Shown here: in pieces, positions 46,706 to 56,831 of the stretch
Layout: the number at the start of each line of letters is the position of its first letter
How positions within the stretch are numbered: position 1 is the stretch's first letter
Source of the DNA: Phyto melanocephala
Taxonomy: Eukaryota > Arthropoda > Insecta > Diptera > Rhinophoridae
Direction of reading: 5' to 3'
Assembly (NCBI GenBank): GCA_941918925.1
Contig: OW799234.1
Span: 41,632,412-41,696,411, forward strand
DNA length: 64,000 nucleotides
The notes under the pieces: generated by a model
The model's input: the letters and a program-made list of their open reading frames with translations, nothing else
The model's database searches: none
Told to the model about the DNA's origin: nothing
Program-made: the position numbers and the translations under genes

Positions 46706-47247
46706 CACTCCCAATGTTAATGACTATTTCAAAGAGAACTAAGTAATAAAAATCAATTATTCTAGCTAAATAAAATATATACTAAATAACATTATATCTA
46801 TAGCATAAATATATTAATATTAAAAATAATTTAAAAATGTGTTTCTGTAATAGAAATAAAAAATTTAATGTTGGTTTAACATGTTATATTAGAGTGTTTT
46901 TTTCTAAACTTTCGGATTTGAACAATGTGTATTGCAAAACGCACCGGGTTAAACTAGTTACTTAATATAAATGTACTTAGATTTAAATATTAAAAGTATA
47001 TAAAAATGTGTATTTACGATACAAATAAAAAACTTATATTTAAAAAAACATGTCAATATTTAACTGGAAAATTTTTTTCTATTTTAACCGCAATTTTTGG
47101 AGCACCCTGTACCTCCAGCAATATCTTGTAAACATTATTTTGAAGCCTAAGGTGTCCTCTGTCAATATTTTTTTAAATCTTTAAATATCTTAATTATTTC
47201 AAAAGCTATGATTTTTGCAACGAAAAAAGTCAAAAGGCGCCACTGTG
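46706..47247. other. Transib 3' non-coding part
   Basis: AT-rich. TATAAAAATGTGTATTTACG at about 46997 is an imperfect repeat of TTTAAAAATGTGTTTCTGTA at 46831, each followed by an AACATGT block. It ends in the inverted end at 47234..47247. Confidence 0.5.
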
Positions 47248-48218
47248 CGTCCGTCTGTTGAAAGCACGATGAAGTTCGAACCGAAAAAGTTAGGGGAATT
47301 AAACTTTGCCACAATATCTTTTATACACAAGGTATGGTATTGAAAAAGGGCTAAATCGGTATACTAGGAAGAGAGTTGTAGCTCGTAATGAAAGAGTATG
47401 TCAAAAAATCATGTCCTTCCAACATCTTATAAAATGCAATTGTGTCTTAACGCATTGACGTCGACCGATAAAGCTTCGAATGTATATTTTCTGAATAAAA
47501 AAAATATATTTCCCTAAAAATTGCTCAAATTTATACATTATGAAAGGAGATATAGATCCAATTGTACAAAAATTTATACCACACAATGTCTTTTTCTGTA
47601 TATTTAAAATTTAAAACGTCATAAAAGCTTAAAAATTTCTCTATGAATATAAATTTTGGAATAATAAAGGACTATGTTGAAATATCTAAGTTGAATTTAT
47701 TAGCAGAAACTACATTGACACTTCTTCTTTAACGCCCACTTCCTACATAAGGAGTGTATCGAAAAAAAATTGTAGTTGCATTAAGTTAGATACTAATATT
47801 TTAAAACTCATTAATTATACCCTTTGCCTGTGGTGCACAAGGGTATATATAGCTCTACAATTTTCATTTCCGACCCCATAAAGTATATATTTTCGGAAAG
47901 CTTATGAATAGAGGAGTCGATTAAGCCCTGACCGTCTGCCCGTCTGTCAGTGTGTTGGTTGAAATCAACTTTAGAAAAACTATATGTTCCCCAGATCTGT
48001 GTATGGTATCAATATCTTGGAAATATCCGGGAATGAATCGCTATTGAAATTCAGCACAATCGCCCCATAACTTTCTGAGATATGAGCAAAAAATCACGAC
48101 CACTTCGTTTTTTTCACAATAACAACATACATACATACTGGTTAAAGTAAACGTGGCATCGAATTCCAGCTGAGCCAAAAAAATTTTATTTTATTTAATT
48201 TTTTTATTTTATACATTA

Positions 48219-50229
48219 CACAGTACAACACATGATTTGCCAACTCAATTCTGTTAACTGTATGTGAAATTAGACCCAAAAAGAAGAATTTCTGCATCAT
48301 TCGTTTTGTCTTCTTACCTGCGATTTGAAGTTAGTATCGATTTGAAGTTAGTACTATCGTATAGGGGAATTTATCACGTTTTAGGCCCTGTTGTTTGACA
48401 TAGCTCGACAACCACTAGCCCAATTTAGTTGAAATAAATTTTAAAAAATTAAGAATTACAATTCCCTTAATCTGTTCATATATTGTTTTCCTATACAAGT
48501 AACACTTTCGAAGTTAAAAATGAATGTATGAAGGGAAAAAATTATTTTTTGCCTAAAAATTAAAATTTTTTTTTTTTTAAATACATAAAAAATCCAAAAT
48601 GGAAAAAAGTTTCAAGTCTAGTTATTTTTTCGCAAAGTCACATAACCTATGAGCAAAATGAGACAAAGATCATAAAAATCGATGCACGCGTTTCGCTTTT
48701 ATTCGCAATTGAGTAAATGTATGAATTTCAAAAATCAGTTATAGCCACCACCCTTAAAATAAAAATAAAAATATAAATTAAAAAATTATCATAAAAAAAA
48801 AACTTTATTTATAAAAACTTAATGATAATAAAATAATATACAATTAATACGCAATTATAATATGTATAAAAACAAAATTTAGAACATTTTTTCAATTATT
48901 GGCAATATCCATCCTTGTAGAAGTTGACGCTTGTGGTTCTGATGATCTTGTTTTCTTCGTAGGTTGTTCATATTCATGGTCTGAGTCTGTATCGTCATCC
49001 GAGATACACATACTATTCAAGGGCGTGTTTCTTTCACTGTGTCCACCAATTTCAATGTCTTCATCTTCGGTGCTTTCTTCAAACTGCATAATTGTGGAAC
49101 TCCACCAACAAACCTCCGCAAGCAATGCATCCAATTTTTTGCTTTTGAACCGCTTTTCAAATGGCATGGTCACCTGGTGGAACCTATCTCCTTGTTCGTC
49201 TGATTCCTGAGGTGATTGTGCCAAAAAGTATCGAGGTGGTGGTGCAAGAAATGCAATTTCAGCGTCATGGATGCACCGATTTTTTCGAAATAAAACAGCA
49301 ACCTGTCCACTCGTTGCTGTATCTCTTCTCGCTGGACACGGTATAAATACTACGTATTTTTGAATATTTTACTGCCAGGTACTTATAAATGGGCGCATAT
49401 TTTAAGGGCGGCTGGCTATATACCTGATTCAGCACTTGTACGTTTCAAACTGTGCAAAACTTTCAAAATAATGACCACCCTTAAATGTGGGTGCAATTTC
49501 TGTAAAAAAATCATATAGGTAGCCACCGGAAAAACCAAAATAATAAAAAGGTCCACTTTCCGTTTAATTGTCCACGTACATTTATTACCGCAATCATAAA
49601 AATCAAATAACCTTTTGTTTATTCCTTTTTTTTTAATTCTCAGAATCATGAAAAAGGTGTCAATGTTTTCTCCAAATAATGTTGTGCATATCTCGAGCAA
49701 ATTTTTGAAATTCATACATTTACTCAATTGCGAATAAAAGCGAAACGCGTGCATCGATTTTTATGATCTTTGTCTCATTTTGCTCATAGGTTACGTGACT
49801 TTGCGAAAAAATAACTAGACTTGAAACTTTTTTTCATTTTGGATTTTTTATGTATTTAAAAAAAAAAAAAATTTTAAATTTTTAGGCAAAAAATAATTTT
49901 TTCCCTTCATACATTCATTTTTAACTTCGAAAGTGTTACTTGTATAGGAAAACGATATATGAACAGATTAAGGGAATTGTAATTCTTAATTTTTTAAAAT
50001 TTATTTCAACTAAATTGGGCTAGTGGTTGTCGAGCTATGTCAAACAACAGGGCCTAAAACGTGATAAATTCCCCTATACGATAGTACTAACTTCAAATCG
50101 ATACTAACTTCAAATCGCAGGTAAGAAGACAAAACGAATGATGCAGAAATTCTTCTTTTTTGGTCTAATTTCACATACAGTTAACAGAATTGAGTTGGCA
50201 ATCAATTAACTGAAAAATGTTGTACTGTG
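48219..50229. mobile_element. 2.0-kb DNA transposon with ~520-bp inverted ends, TSD TTA
   Basis: The left arm 48219..48735 and right arm 49701..50229 are inverted copies with very few differences, starting CACAGTACAACA. TTA is duplicated at 48216..48218 and 50230..50232. Arms include GCCAACTCAATTCTGTTAAC and GCATCGATTTTTATGATC. The central 0.96 kb carries a decayed coding fragment on the minus strand (48890..49345). CAC ends with a 3-bp duplication fit the CACTA/CMC group; TTA also fits Harbinger. The arm similarity implies a young insertion. Confidence 0.88.
48890..49345 (-). pseudogene. Conserved TE-associated coding fragment (ESDEQGDRFHQ type)
   Basis: The minus strand has, in one frame, KIGASMTLKLHFLHHHLDTF and, after a frameshift, SPQESDEQGDRFHQVTMPFE and KRFKSKKLDALLAEVCWW. 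An acidic tail (TEDEDIEIGG, SDDDTDSDHEYEQ) and a stop follow. The KxHFLHxHLD...SDEQGxRFHQ...CWW pattern is one I know from uncharacterised proteins repeated in many arthropod genomes, always without an assigned function. Only the C-terminal third is left. Confidence 0.6.
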
Positions 50230-50599
50230 TTATTTATATTTATATATATATTTTTTTAAATCTTTTAAAAATTAAAAATTTTTTTTGTTGTAATTTTTGT
50301 TATTGTTTTTAATATTTTTTTAATATTTTTTTTGTAATTTTTTTTTAGAAACACATACGTAAACTCAATTTATAATTTTGCAATGGGATGTTTTTATATA
50401 TGTATGTTTTTTACATGTATGTACGTATTTTATATGAGATGAATGGTGATACATATAATTGTTATTGCATGACTACACGTTGTGAAGGGTATATAAGATT
50501 CGGCACGGCCGAATATAGCACTGTTACTTGTTTTCAATTGTTATTACCATCAAAATGGTAAATATAATTAGAACTTTTTAAAAAATCCGTCATGGACTT

Positions 50600-51390
50600 T
50601 TAAAAAATAGTATAAGTATAAGGAAGACCTGAGCATTGAAAGAAAACCTGGATCAGGAAATAAAAAAGGTCCAAGGGATATTGGTAAGGTAAAAAAAGTC
50701 GAGCAACTGTTTCGAAGAGCACCTAACATTTCTATCAGAAAAGCAACGCGTACGGTGAAATACTCTAATAGTTTTGTCCAAAGGGAAAAGTTTATGCTGG
50801 GCTGAAGACATACAAAGTTCAGAAAGTTCCAGATCGCAATTCGGTTAAGAACTTAGACGCAAAAAAAAACGAGCGAAAAAATTTAATACACCTGTTGTGT
50901 GATCGATGACGAGACATACGTACTGGCAGACTTTTCTCAACTTCCCGGTCAAGATTTTTATGTTGCTGATGAAAGAGGTAATGTTCAGGAAGAGTTCCGG
51001 ACAAAAAAACAAACAAAATTCCCTAGAAATTTCTCGTGTGGCAAGCTTTTTGCAGTTGTGGCAAACGAAGCCATGTGACATCAGGCACGATAAACACAGA
51101 AATTTATATCACGGAGTGCCTACAAAATGACTTTTACATTTTTTGAGACAGCACCGAATGCCTACATATTTTTGGCCTGATTTGGCATCATGTCACTATG
51201 GAAAAAACGCACTTGAGTGGTATTCAAAGCCACCTAACTGTCCAGGAAAGGTACTGGGCTTTTGTAAAAAAGGAATTAAGGAACACAGGAAAGGTGTCCC
51301 AGAACATGTCCGATTTTAAGTGTAGATGGACAACCTCCTCCAAAAAGGTAACAGAAGCAACTGTATAATCTTTAATGGAAGGACTTCTGA
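50600..51390 (+). pseudogene. Mariner/Tc1-type transposase, decayed
   Basis: Fragments in several frames: SIERKPGSGNKKGPRDIGKV (linker), RRAPNISIRKATRTVKYS (second helix-turn-helix), IDDETYVLADFSQLPGQDFY (first catalytic Asp block), WQAFCSCGKRSHVTSGTINT, FWPDLASCHYGKNALEWY (second Asp block) and RYWAFVKKELRNTGKVSQN. At least four frameshifts or stops. The first N-terminal part is lost at the nested mini-me. Confidence 0.8.
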
Positions 51391-52016
51391 AAAAAGTTGA
51401 TAATTTTATAAATACTAAATAAATAATAAATTAAGATTTCAATGTTAAATAAATTTGTACAATATGCCAATAAATTTGCGTTTTTAAAGAGTTTATATAT
51501 TGCACGATTTGAGTTTTATTTAACTTAATGCAACTAAAAATTTTTTTCGATACACTCCTTAATATACTGTTAATGAAATTTAAAAGCTCGTAAAAATTTC
51601 GCACATATAGCTTTCTGGTCAAAGCAATTGTAATGCCAGAAAATGAAGGTGATACACCCACTAACACGTCTACCTTTCATATAACGCTTTATCTTAAATT
51701 CATATAATTTCTCTATGGACAAAGTTTTTGAAAAACAAAGGACTATATTGAAACATCTAAGTTGTATTTATTACCAGAAACTCTATTGATACTCCTACCT
51801 TAATGCCCACTTTCATTGAAAGACTATATATACGAAAATATTTTTATAGCAAATCGAAGTTACACAGAGAAAGTGATATATATTTGAGTATAAAGAGGTC
51901 ATTCCATAGCGATTACTGTTAATAACAAAATAATAAATTCTGTGCTTTAAAAGAACACAAAATTAGTGTTGGGTATCAAAAATTCGGCATAGCCGATTAC
52001 AGCACTCTTACTTATT

Positions 52017-52065
52017 TCAACCTTAAAAAAAATATTCTAATGAAAAAAATTTTATTTGTTTTCAG
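52017..52065 (+). promoter_or_regulatory. 3' splice site of the 30-kb intron
   Basis: Branch-point-like TTCTAAT at 52035..52041, a T-rich tract TTTTATTTGTTTTCAG ending at 52065. Only about 50 bp separate it from the end of element A, so the TE inserted close to but outside the acceptor signals. Confidence 0.7.
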
Positions 52066-52148
52066 CTCATCAATATGGCTGCTATTATCTATTATTATAA
52101 TCCATTCATTACAATACAATAATTGTGGCATGTACAATTCTCCCGGCG
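52066..52148 (+). CDS. Secreted/membrane protein gene, second exon (signal peptide)
   Basis: 83 nt between a good acceptor and the donor GTAAGT (52149..52154). In the phase set by the exon at 21795..21808 it is fully open. It encodes SSIWLLLSIIIIHSLQYNNC then GMYNSPG. IWLLLSIIII is a classic signal-peptide hydrophobic core; cleavage is likely near HSL-QY. The mature N-terminus has a Cys and Gly/Pro, typical for an extracellular domain. The other two frames contain stops or no start. Exon 2 ends in phase 1 and the next exon lies beyond what I can recognise, perhaps outside the window. The protein family is unknown to me. Confidence 0.65.
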
Positions 52149-52179
52149 GTAAGTGTCTATTTTAATCTATTTTTAATAT

Positions 52180-53853
52180 AATTTACTAGATTATTTAGGA
52201 TATGCTCCCATAATTTTTCAATTGTATTTATTTGGTTGTTGGGTTTAAGCTGGTTTATATGCATTTCACTGGTGCTTATGCCAGATCATCAGTAAACCTT
52301 TACCCAAATTCTTGAAAAAGTTTAAAATTTTTATAAGTTATATTTTTAAATTCTCATTAACAAAATGAGAATTCAAAAATAAAACAAAAAAAAAAAAAAA
52401 AAACTATAAAAAACTTTTTCAAAAACCCAACCAACAATTTTTCAATTTTAATTTATTTTATTTTTCTGATCCCTTTAGCATTTGGCTAACCGTTGGTTAA
52501 CACTAAATGCTTATAAGGGCAACCGAAAAATAAAATCTTTATTTTAGTTAATTTACTAGATTATTTAGGATATGCTCCCATAATTTTTCAATTGTATTTA
52601 TTTAAGCTGGTTTTAGCTGGTTTATATGCATTTCACTGGTGCTTATGCCAGATCATCAGTAAACCTTTACCCAAATTCTTGAAAAAGTTTAAAATTTTTA
52701 TAAGTTATATTTTTAAATTCTCATTAACAAAATGAGAATTCAAAAATAAAACAAAAAAACTATAAAAAACTTTTTCAAAAACCCAACCAACAATTTTTCA
52801 ATTTTAATTTATTTTATTTTTCTAATCCCTTTAGCATTTGGCTAACCGTTGGTTAACACTAAATGCTTATAAGGGCAACCGAAAAATAAAATCTTTATTT
52901 TAGTTAATTTACTAGATTATTTAGGATATGCTCCCATAATTTTTCAATTGTATTTATTTGGTTGTTGGGTTTAAGCTGGTTTATATGCATTTCACTGGTG
53001 CTTATGCCAGATCATCAGTAAACCTTTACCCAAATTCTTGAAAAAGTTTAAAATTTTTATAAGTTATATTTTTAAATTCTCATTAACAAAATGAGAATTC
53101 AAAAATAAAACAAAAAAACTATAAAAAACTTTTTCAAAAACCCAACCAACAATTTTTCAATTTTAATTTATTTTATTTTTCTAATCCCTTTAGCATTTGG
53201 CTAACCGTTGGTTAACACTAAATGCTTATAAGGGCAACCGAAAAATAAAATCTTTATTTTAGTTAATTTTACTAGATTATTTAGGATATGCTCCCATAAT
53301 TTTTCAATTGTATTTATTTGGTTGTTGGGTTTAAGCTGGTTTAGATGCATTTCACTGGTGCTTATGCCAGATCATCAGTAAACCTTTACCCAAATTCTTG
53401 AAAAAGTTTAAAATTTTTATAAGTTATATTTTTAAATTCTCATTAACAAAATGAGAATTCAAAAATAAAACAAAAAAAAAAAATACAATTGAAAAATTAT
53501 GGGAGCATATCCTAAATAATCTAGTAAATTAACTAAAATAAAGATTTTATTTTTCGGTTGCCCTTATAAGCATTTAGTGTTAACCAACGGTTAGCCAAAT
53601 GCTAAAGGGATTAGAAAAATAAAATAAATTAAAATTGAAAAATTGTTGGTTGGGTTTTTGAAAAAGTTTTTTATAGTTTTTTTGTTTTATTTTTGAATTC
53701 TCATTTTGTTAATGAGAATTTAAAAATATAACTTATAAAAATTTTAAACTTTTTCAAGAATTTGGGTAAAGGTTTACTGATGATCTGGCATAAGCACCAG
53801 TGAAATGCATATAAACCAGCTTAAACCCAACAACCAAATAAATATTTTTAATA
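52180..53853. mobile_element. Foldback-type element with 360-bp tandem arms
   Basis: The left arm holds about 3.6 direct units (starts AATTTACTAGATTATTTAGG at 52180, 52550, 52906, 53265; spacings 370, 356, 359). The right arm, 53485..53853, is one unit inverted. Each unit has CCTTTAGCATTTGGCTAACC, GTTGGTTAACACTAAATGC and ATTCTCATTAACAAAATGAG. The last two are small palindromes. Tandemly repeated inverted arms are the hallmark of foldback elements. No coding capacity. It starts only 31 bp after the exon-2 donor. Confidence 0.8.
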
Positions 53854-54343
53854 TATTTATTATAAATTATTTTTATCCTGAATTTAGTTCACGTAGAGGT
53901 CGTAGAGGGAGCTCAAATTTTGCCAGATTATTTCTTATACACAAGGTTTGTTTGGTATTGAAAATGGGCTAAATCAGAATGTTACGAAGAGAGTTATAGC
54001 AAGAGTACGTCCTAAAAACCATGTCCTTCCAACATCGAATAAAATACATTTGTGTCCAAAAGCATTAACGTAGAGCCATGAAACTTCGAATATATATTTC
54101 CTTAGTAAAAATATTTTTCGCTAAAAATTGCTTAAATCTATACGTTAGGAAAGGAGTTATAGATCAAAATTTACTAAAATTTATACCGCACAGTGTATTT
54201 TTCGGTATATTTTAAACCTTAAAACTGACAAAATTTTTGGTCAAAGGCTTTCTAACCGAAAATAAATGTGACACGCCCACTTAAACGCCTACCTCCCATA
54301 TAACGGTTTATCGTAAATTCATATAATTTCTCTATTGACAAAA

Positions 54344-56526
54344 TTAACGGAATTTTTAAACAGAAATACAGACACCAATGAATAATATAAATATCAATAA
54401 TATACATACAACACCCTGTTTTGTATCTGATTTTATTTTGGCAATGCTGCCATTATTTAAAATAGGGATCTTTAAACATTTCTAAGCGGGGTTTTTGATT
54501 TTTACATACTAGTGTGTCTTGTAATAAAAAAATTATAAAAATGCCAAAAGGGTAAGAATTCTAAATTTTTTTATTCTTTATTATTGCGAAATATTCATAT
54601 TAGATGAAATTGGCTGGTGAAGACGTAGGTGATATTATTTTATTTCCACCTGATGATGGCGAAGTGACTGATGAAGACAGTGGTGATGTAAATGAAGCTA
54701 GTATTAGTCATCTTCCTAGTCGCATGCTTCGGTCTACAGTAGAACTGCAAAATTGGTATATATGCACAGAAAATGTGTACATAATGTAGATAAAGAAGAT
54801 GAAATCATCGAAACTTTGTCCAGAAGAAAAGGAAGAACAACAGCACTATCAAAAACTGGGAAAGCACTATCTACAATACTTCATTTGCTTCTTGTGGCAA
54901 AGGAAACTGTGGCGAAGAAACTTTTTAAAACTTACAGGAAGAGATGACTGCCGTGGAATGCTTTGAATTACTTTATAGCGAAAATCTTGTTGAGTTTATA
55001 GTTGGTATGAGTAATTTGTATGCTGTTGATGAAATTAGAGTTTTCATCGCAATACTGTTGGTTACAGGATATTTGACGCCAAAGTATATGAGAATGTTTT
55101 GGGAAGTAAAGAGTGACACGCACAATGACCTTGTAGCATCTTGTATGAGGCAAAATAGGTTTTTTGAAATTCAACAATATGTCCATCTTGCAGACAGTAC
55201 GTCCTTGCCATCCAACGACAAATTCGCTAAAATTCGGGAATATTGTTAACGAAACTTAACGCGACTTTCACTGAAAGTTTCAAAAGAGCTGGTTCTTCTC
55301 ATATCTCCATAGAGGAGACTATAGTACCATACTTTGGAAGATATGGTACTAAGCAGCATATACACGGAAAACCAATAAGGTTCGGTTACAAGCTCTGGTC
55401 TGCAGCTACTCGCTATGGATATTTAGTGAATTGTGAACTATATCTGGGTGCGTCGGGACCAAGTCTTAAGATGCAGTCGGAACTAGGCTTAGGAACTGCT
55501 GTCATTTCAGTGCTCCACTCCAGATTGCCCAAAGATATGGGACCTTACTGGTTTACCATTACTTAAATATTTACGCGAGCAGAATGTTGGGGCAACTGGT
55601 ACTATAAGGGAAACCCGTATGGATAATTGCAATATGCCAAGCTCAAAAGAAATGAAAAAAGAACCAAGGCGAAAGCTATGTTATAAATTTTCCGAAGAAA
55701 TTATTGCAGCTAAGTGGAATGATAATAGTATTGTCAACATTGTATCAAACTGTCATGCATTGGATCCTATCACGAAAGTAGAACGGGTTGGATTTATAAA
55801 TAAAAAAGGGCGAAAATTCAAGTTGACTGTCCAGCACTCATACGGATGTACAATAAGTACATGGGCGGAGTAGATCGTTTTGATGAAAACGTAGACTCTA
55901 TGAGGGTAGCTCTTCGCGAAAAAAATTGTGGTTTTCTCTGTTTGCTTTCGGTTTAGATGCAGCTTGCCAAAATGCATGGCTAATCAAAAGACAGATGAAA
56001 AATATTTGGATTTACTGCGATTTCCGCAAAAATGTAGCAACAACATACCCGCAAAAATATGGTAAGCCTCCAATCAGAAATTCTGCTTGCGGCGTTCCTG
56101 TGGAGCTAAGAGTGCCTATCGAGGTAAGAAGCGGAGGAACTGATGATGATCACTTGCATGTCGACTGCTCTCAACGACAATGTGGATATTGCAATCAACG
56201 CACTAGAAAAATGTTTGCTAAGTGTAATATCGGTTTGCATACAAAATGTTGGTACAGCTTCCACAATAAATAAATTTTAATGTTTTCTTTTAAATAAATA
56301 TATATTATTAAAAAATTCATGTTTTATATCTATGAAAAGATGAAAAAAAGACGGGTATTTTAAACCATTAACTTTACACCGTGCCCAGTGTCACCTGTAG
56401 TGACCGCCCTTTAACAAAAAATTGGGCGGTTATATTTAGCAATTATATTTTTCTATTTTTTTTAAACATATCTAATCAATTTTAGCCAAAAATAAAATAA
56501 AAATTGTTTTTATTTTCACTATGGGA
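54344..56526 (+). mobile_element. Decayed piggyBac transposon
   Basis: Carries piggyBac transposase debris (54604..56273) inside a TATACCC element. TTAA stands at 54344..54347, the site piggyBac targets, but I found no matching inverted end on the right, so boundaries are approximate. CACCTGTAGTGACCGCCC with TTGGGCGGTTA near 56390..56430 forms a short hairpin. Confidence 0.65.
54604..56273 (+). pseudogene. piggyBac transposase, broken
   Basis: Order of pieces: acidic N-terminus (PPDDGEVTDEDSGDVNEA); FELLYSENLVEFIVGMSNLY; EIRVFIAILLVTGYLTPKYM; HISIEETIVPYFGRYGTKQH (first catalytic Asp position reads Glu here); GKPIRFGYKLWSAATRYGYL; ATGTIRETRMDNC; KWNDNSIVNIVSNCHALDP; YNKYMGGVDRFDEN (third Asp block); and a C-terminal Cys/His zinc finger, CSQRQCGYCNQRTRKMF then CNIGLHTKCW. 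Stops and frameshifts near 54787, 54945, 55245, 55560 and 55850 break it. An upstream ATGCCAAAAGG with a donor-like GTAAGA at 54541 may be the original start. Confidence 0.88.
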
Positions 56527-56640
56527 ATAGGCACGCCTACTTTAACGCCCATTTTCATTGAAAGACTAAATTTACGAAAACATTTTACTAGCACATTGAA
56601 GTTATGTAAGATTTACACGATTAAAGGCATTTTGAAGTCT

Positions 56641-56831
56641 TATCAAAATTTTGAATACTTATTTATTTACACGTTTAAAAAATTTGATCAAAATATTCTT
56701 TCAGTATATTTTAAAATCTTTTAATAAAAATTAGATCATAATATGTTGAAGCTAATTTACACTATTGGTAAATTTTTTATATTGAAAATATTGTCTTTGA
56801 TCAGCTTTTTTGCTTCTTTTGTGAAATAATC
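56641..56831. other. AT-rich spacer
   Basis: No gene or recognisable repeat. Confidence 0.4.

Larger units (their letters stand above)
41073..47247 (+). mobile_element. Transib transposon with RSS-like ends, 5-bp TSD CGTCC
   Basis: Inverted ends CACAGTGGCGCCTT and AAGGCGCCACTG followed by TG. CGTCC is duplicated at 41068..41072 and 47248..47252, a 5-bp target duplication typical of Transib. Both ends start with CACAGTG, identical to the V(D)J heptamer. About 22 bp further in comes an A-rich nonamer-like GCAAAAATA or GCAAAAATC. A second TATACCC copy occupies 41365..44320; without it the element is about 3.2 kb, a normal Transib length. The decayed transposase is at 45022..46705. Confidence 0.88.
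47816..50532 (+). mobile_element. Mini-me-like retroposon split by a long-TIR element
   Basis: 5' part 47816..48218 (TATACCCTTTGCCTGTGG, core CCCCATAAAGTATATAT, GTCTGCCCGTCTGTCAGTG, CATCGAATTCCAGCTGAGCC). 3' part 50233..50532 (CATATGAG-type block, TTCGGCACGGCCGAA hairpin, CTGTTACTTG). Together about 700 bp, equal to the full-length copy at 19694..20430. Confidence 0.88.
47750..51559 (+). mobile_element. Mariner-superfamily transposon with nested mini-me
   Basis: Inverted ends AGGAGTGTATCGAAAAAAAA and TTTTTTTCGATACACTCCT continue as matching TTGCATTAAGT arms. TA lies on both sides (47748..47749 and 51560..51561). The element is inserted in element A. Its left 66 bp and right 1.03 kb are separated by a mini-me at 47816..50532. 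Net length is about 1.1 kb. Confidence 0.88.
40932..52016 (+). mobile_element. TATACCC-family element A, host of nested insertions
   Basis: The 5' end (TATACCAAAAAAA, GGTGGGGGTATATTCA) at 40932, the middle at 47253..47749, and the 3' end at 51562..52016 (GGGTATCAAAAATTCGGCAT, GCACTCTTACTTATT) form one continuous family copy of about 1.1 kb. It is split by a Transib at 41073..47247 and a mariner at 47750..51559. Both breakpoints restore family sequence exactly when the insert and one target duplication are removed. It ends about 50 bp before the exon at 52066. Confidence 0.85.
53890..56640 (+). mobile_element. TATACCC-family element, split by piggyBac
   Basis: Family phrases AGGTCGTAGAGGGAGCTC and CTCCCATATAACGGTTTATC run to about 54343, then resume at about 56527 (GGCACGCCTACTTTAACGCC, TTCATTGAAAGACTAAATTT). 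The 5' hairpin and 3' end are missing. Confidence 0.75.
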
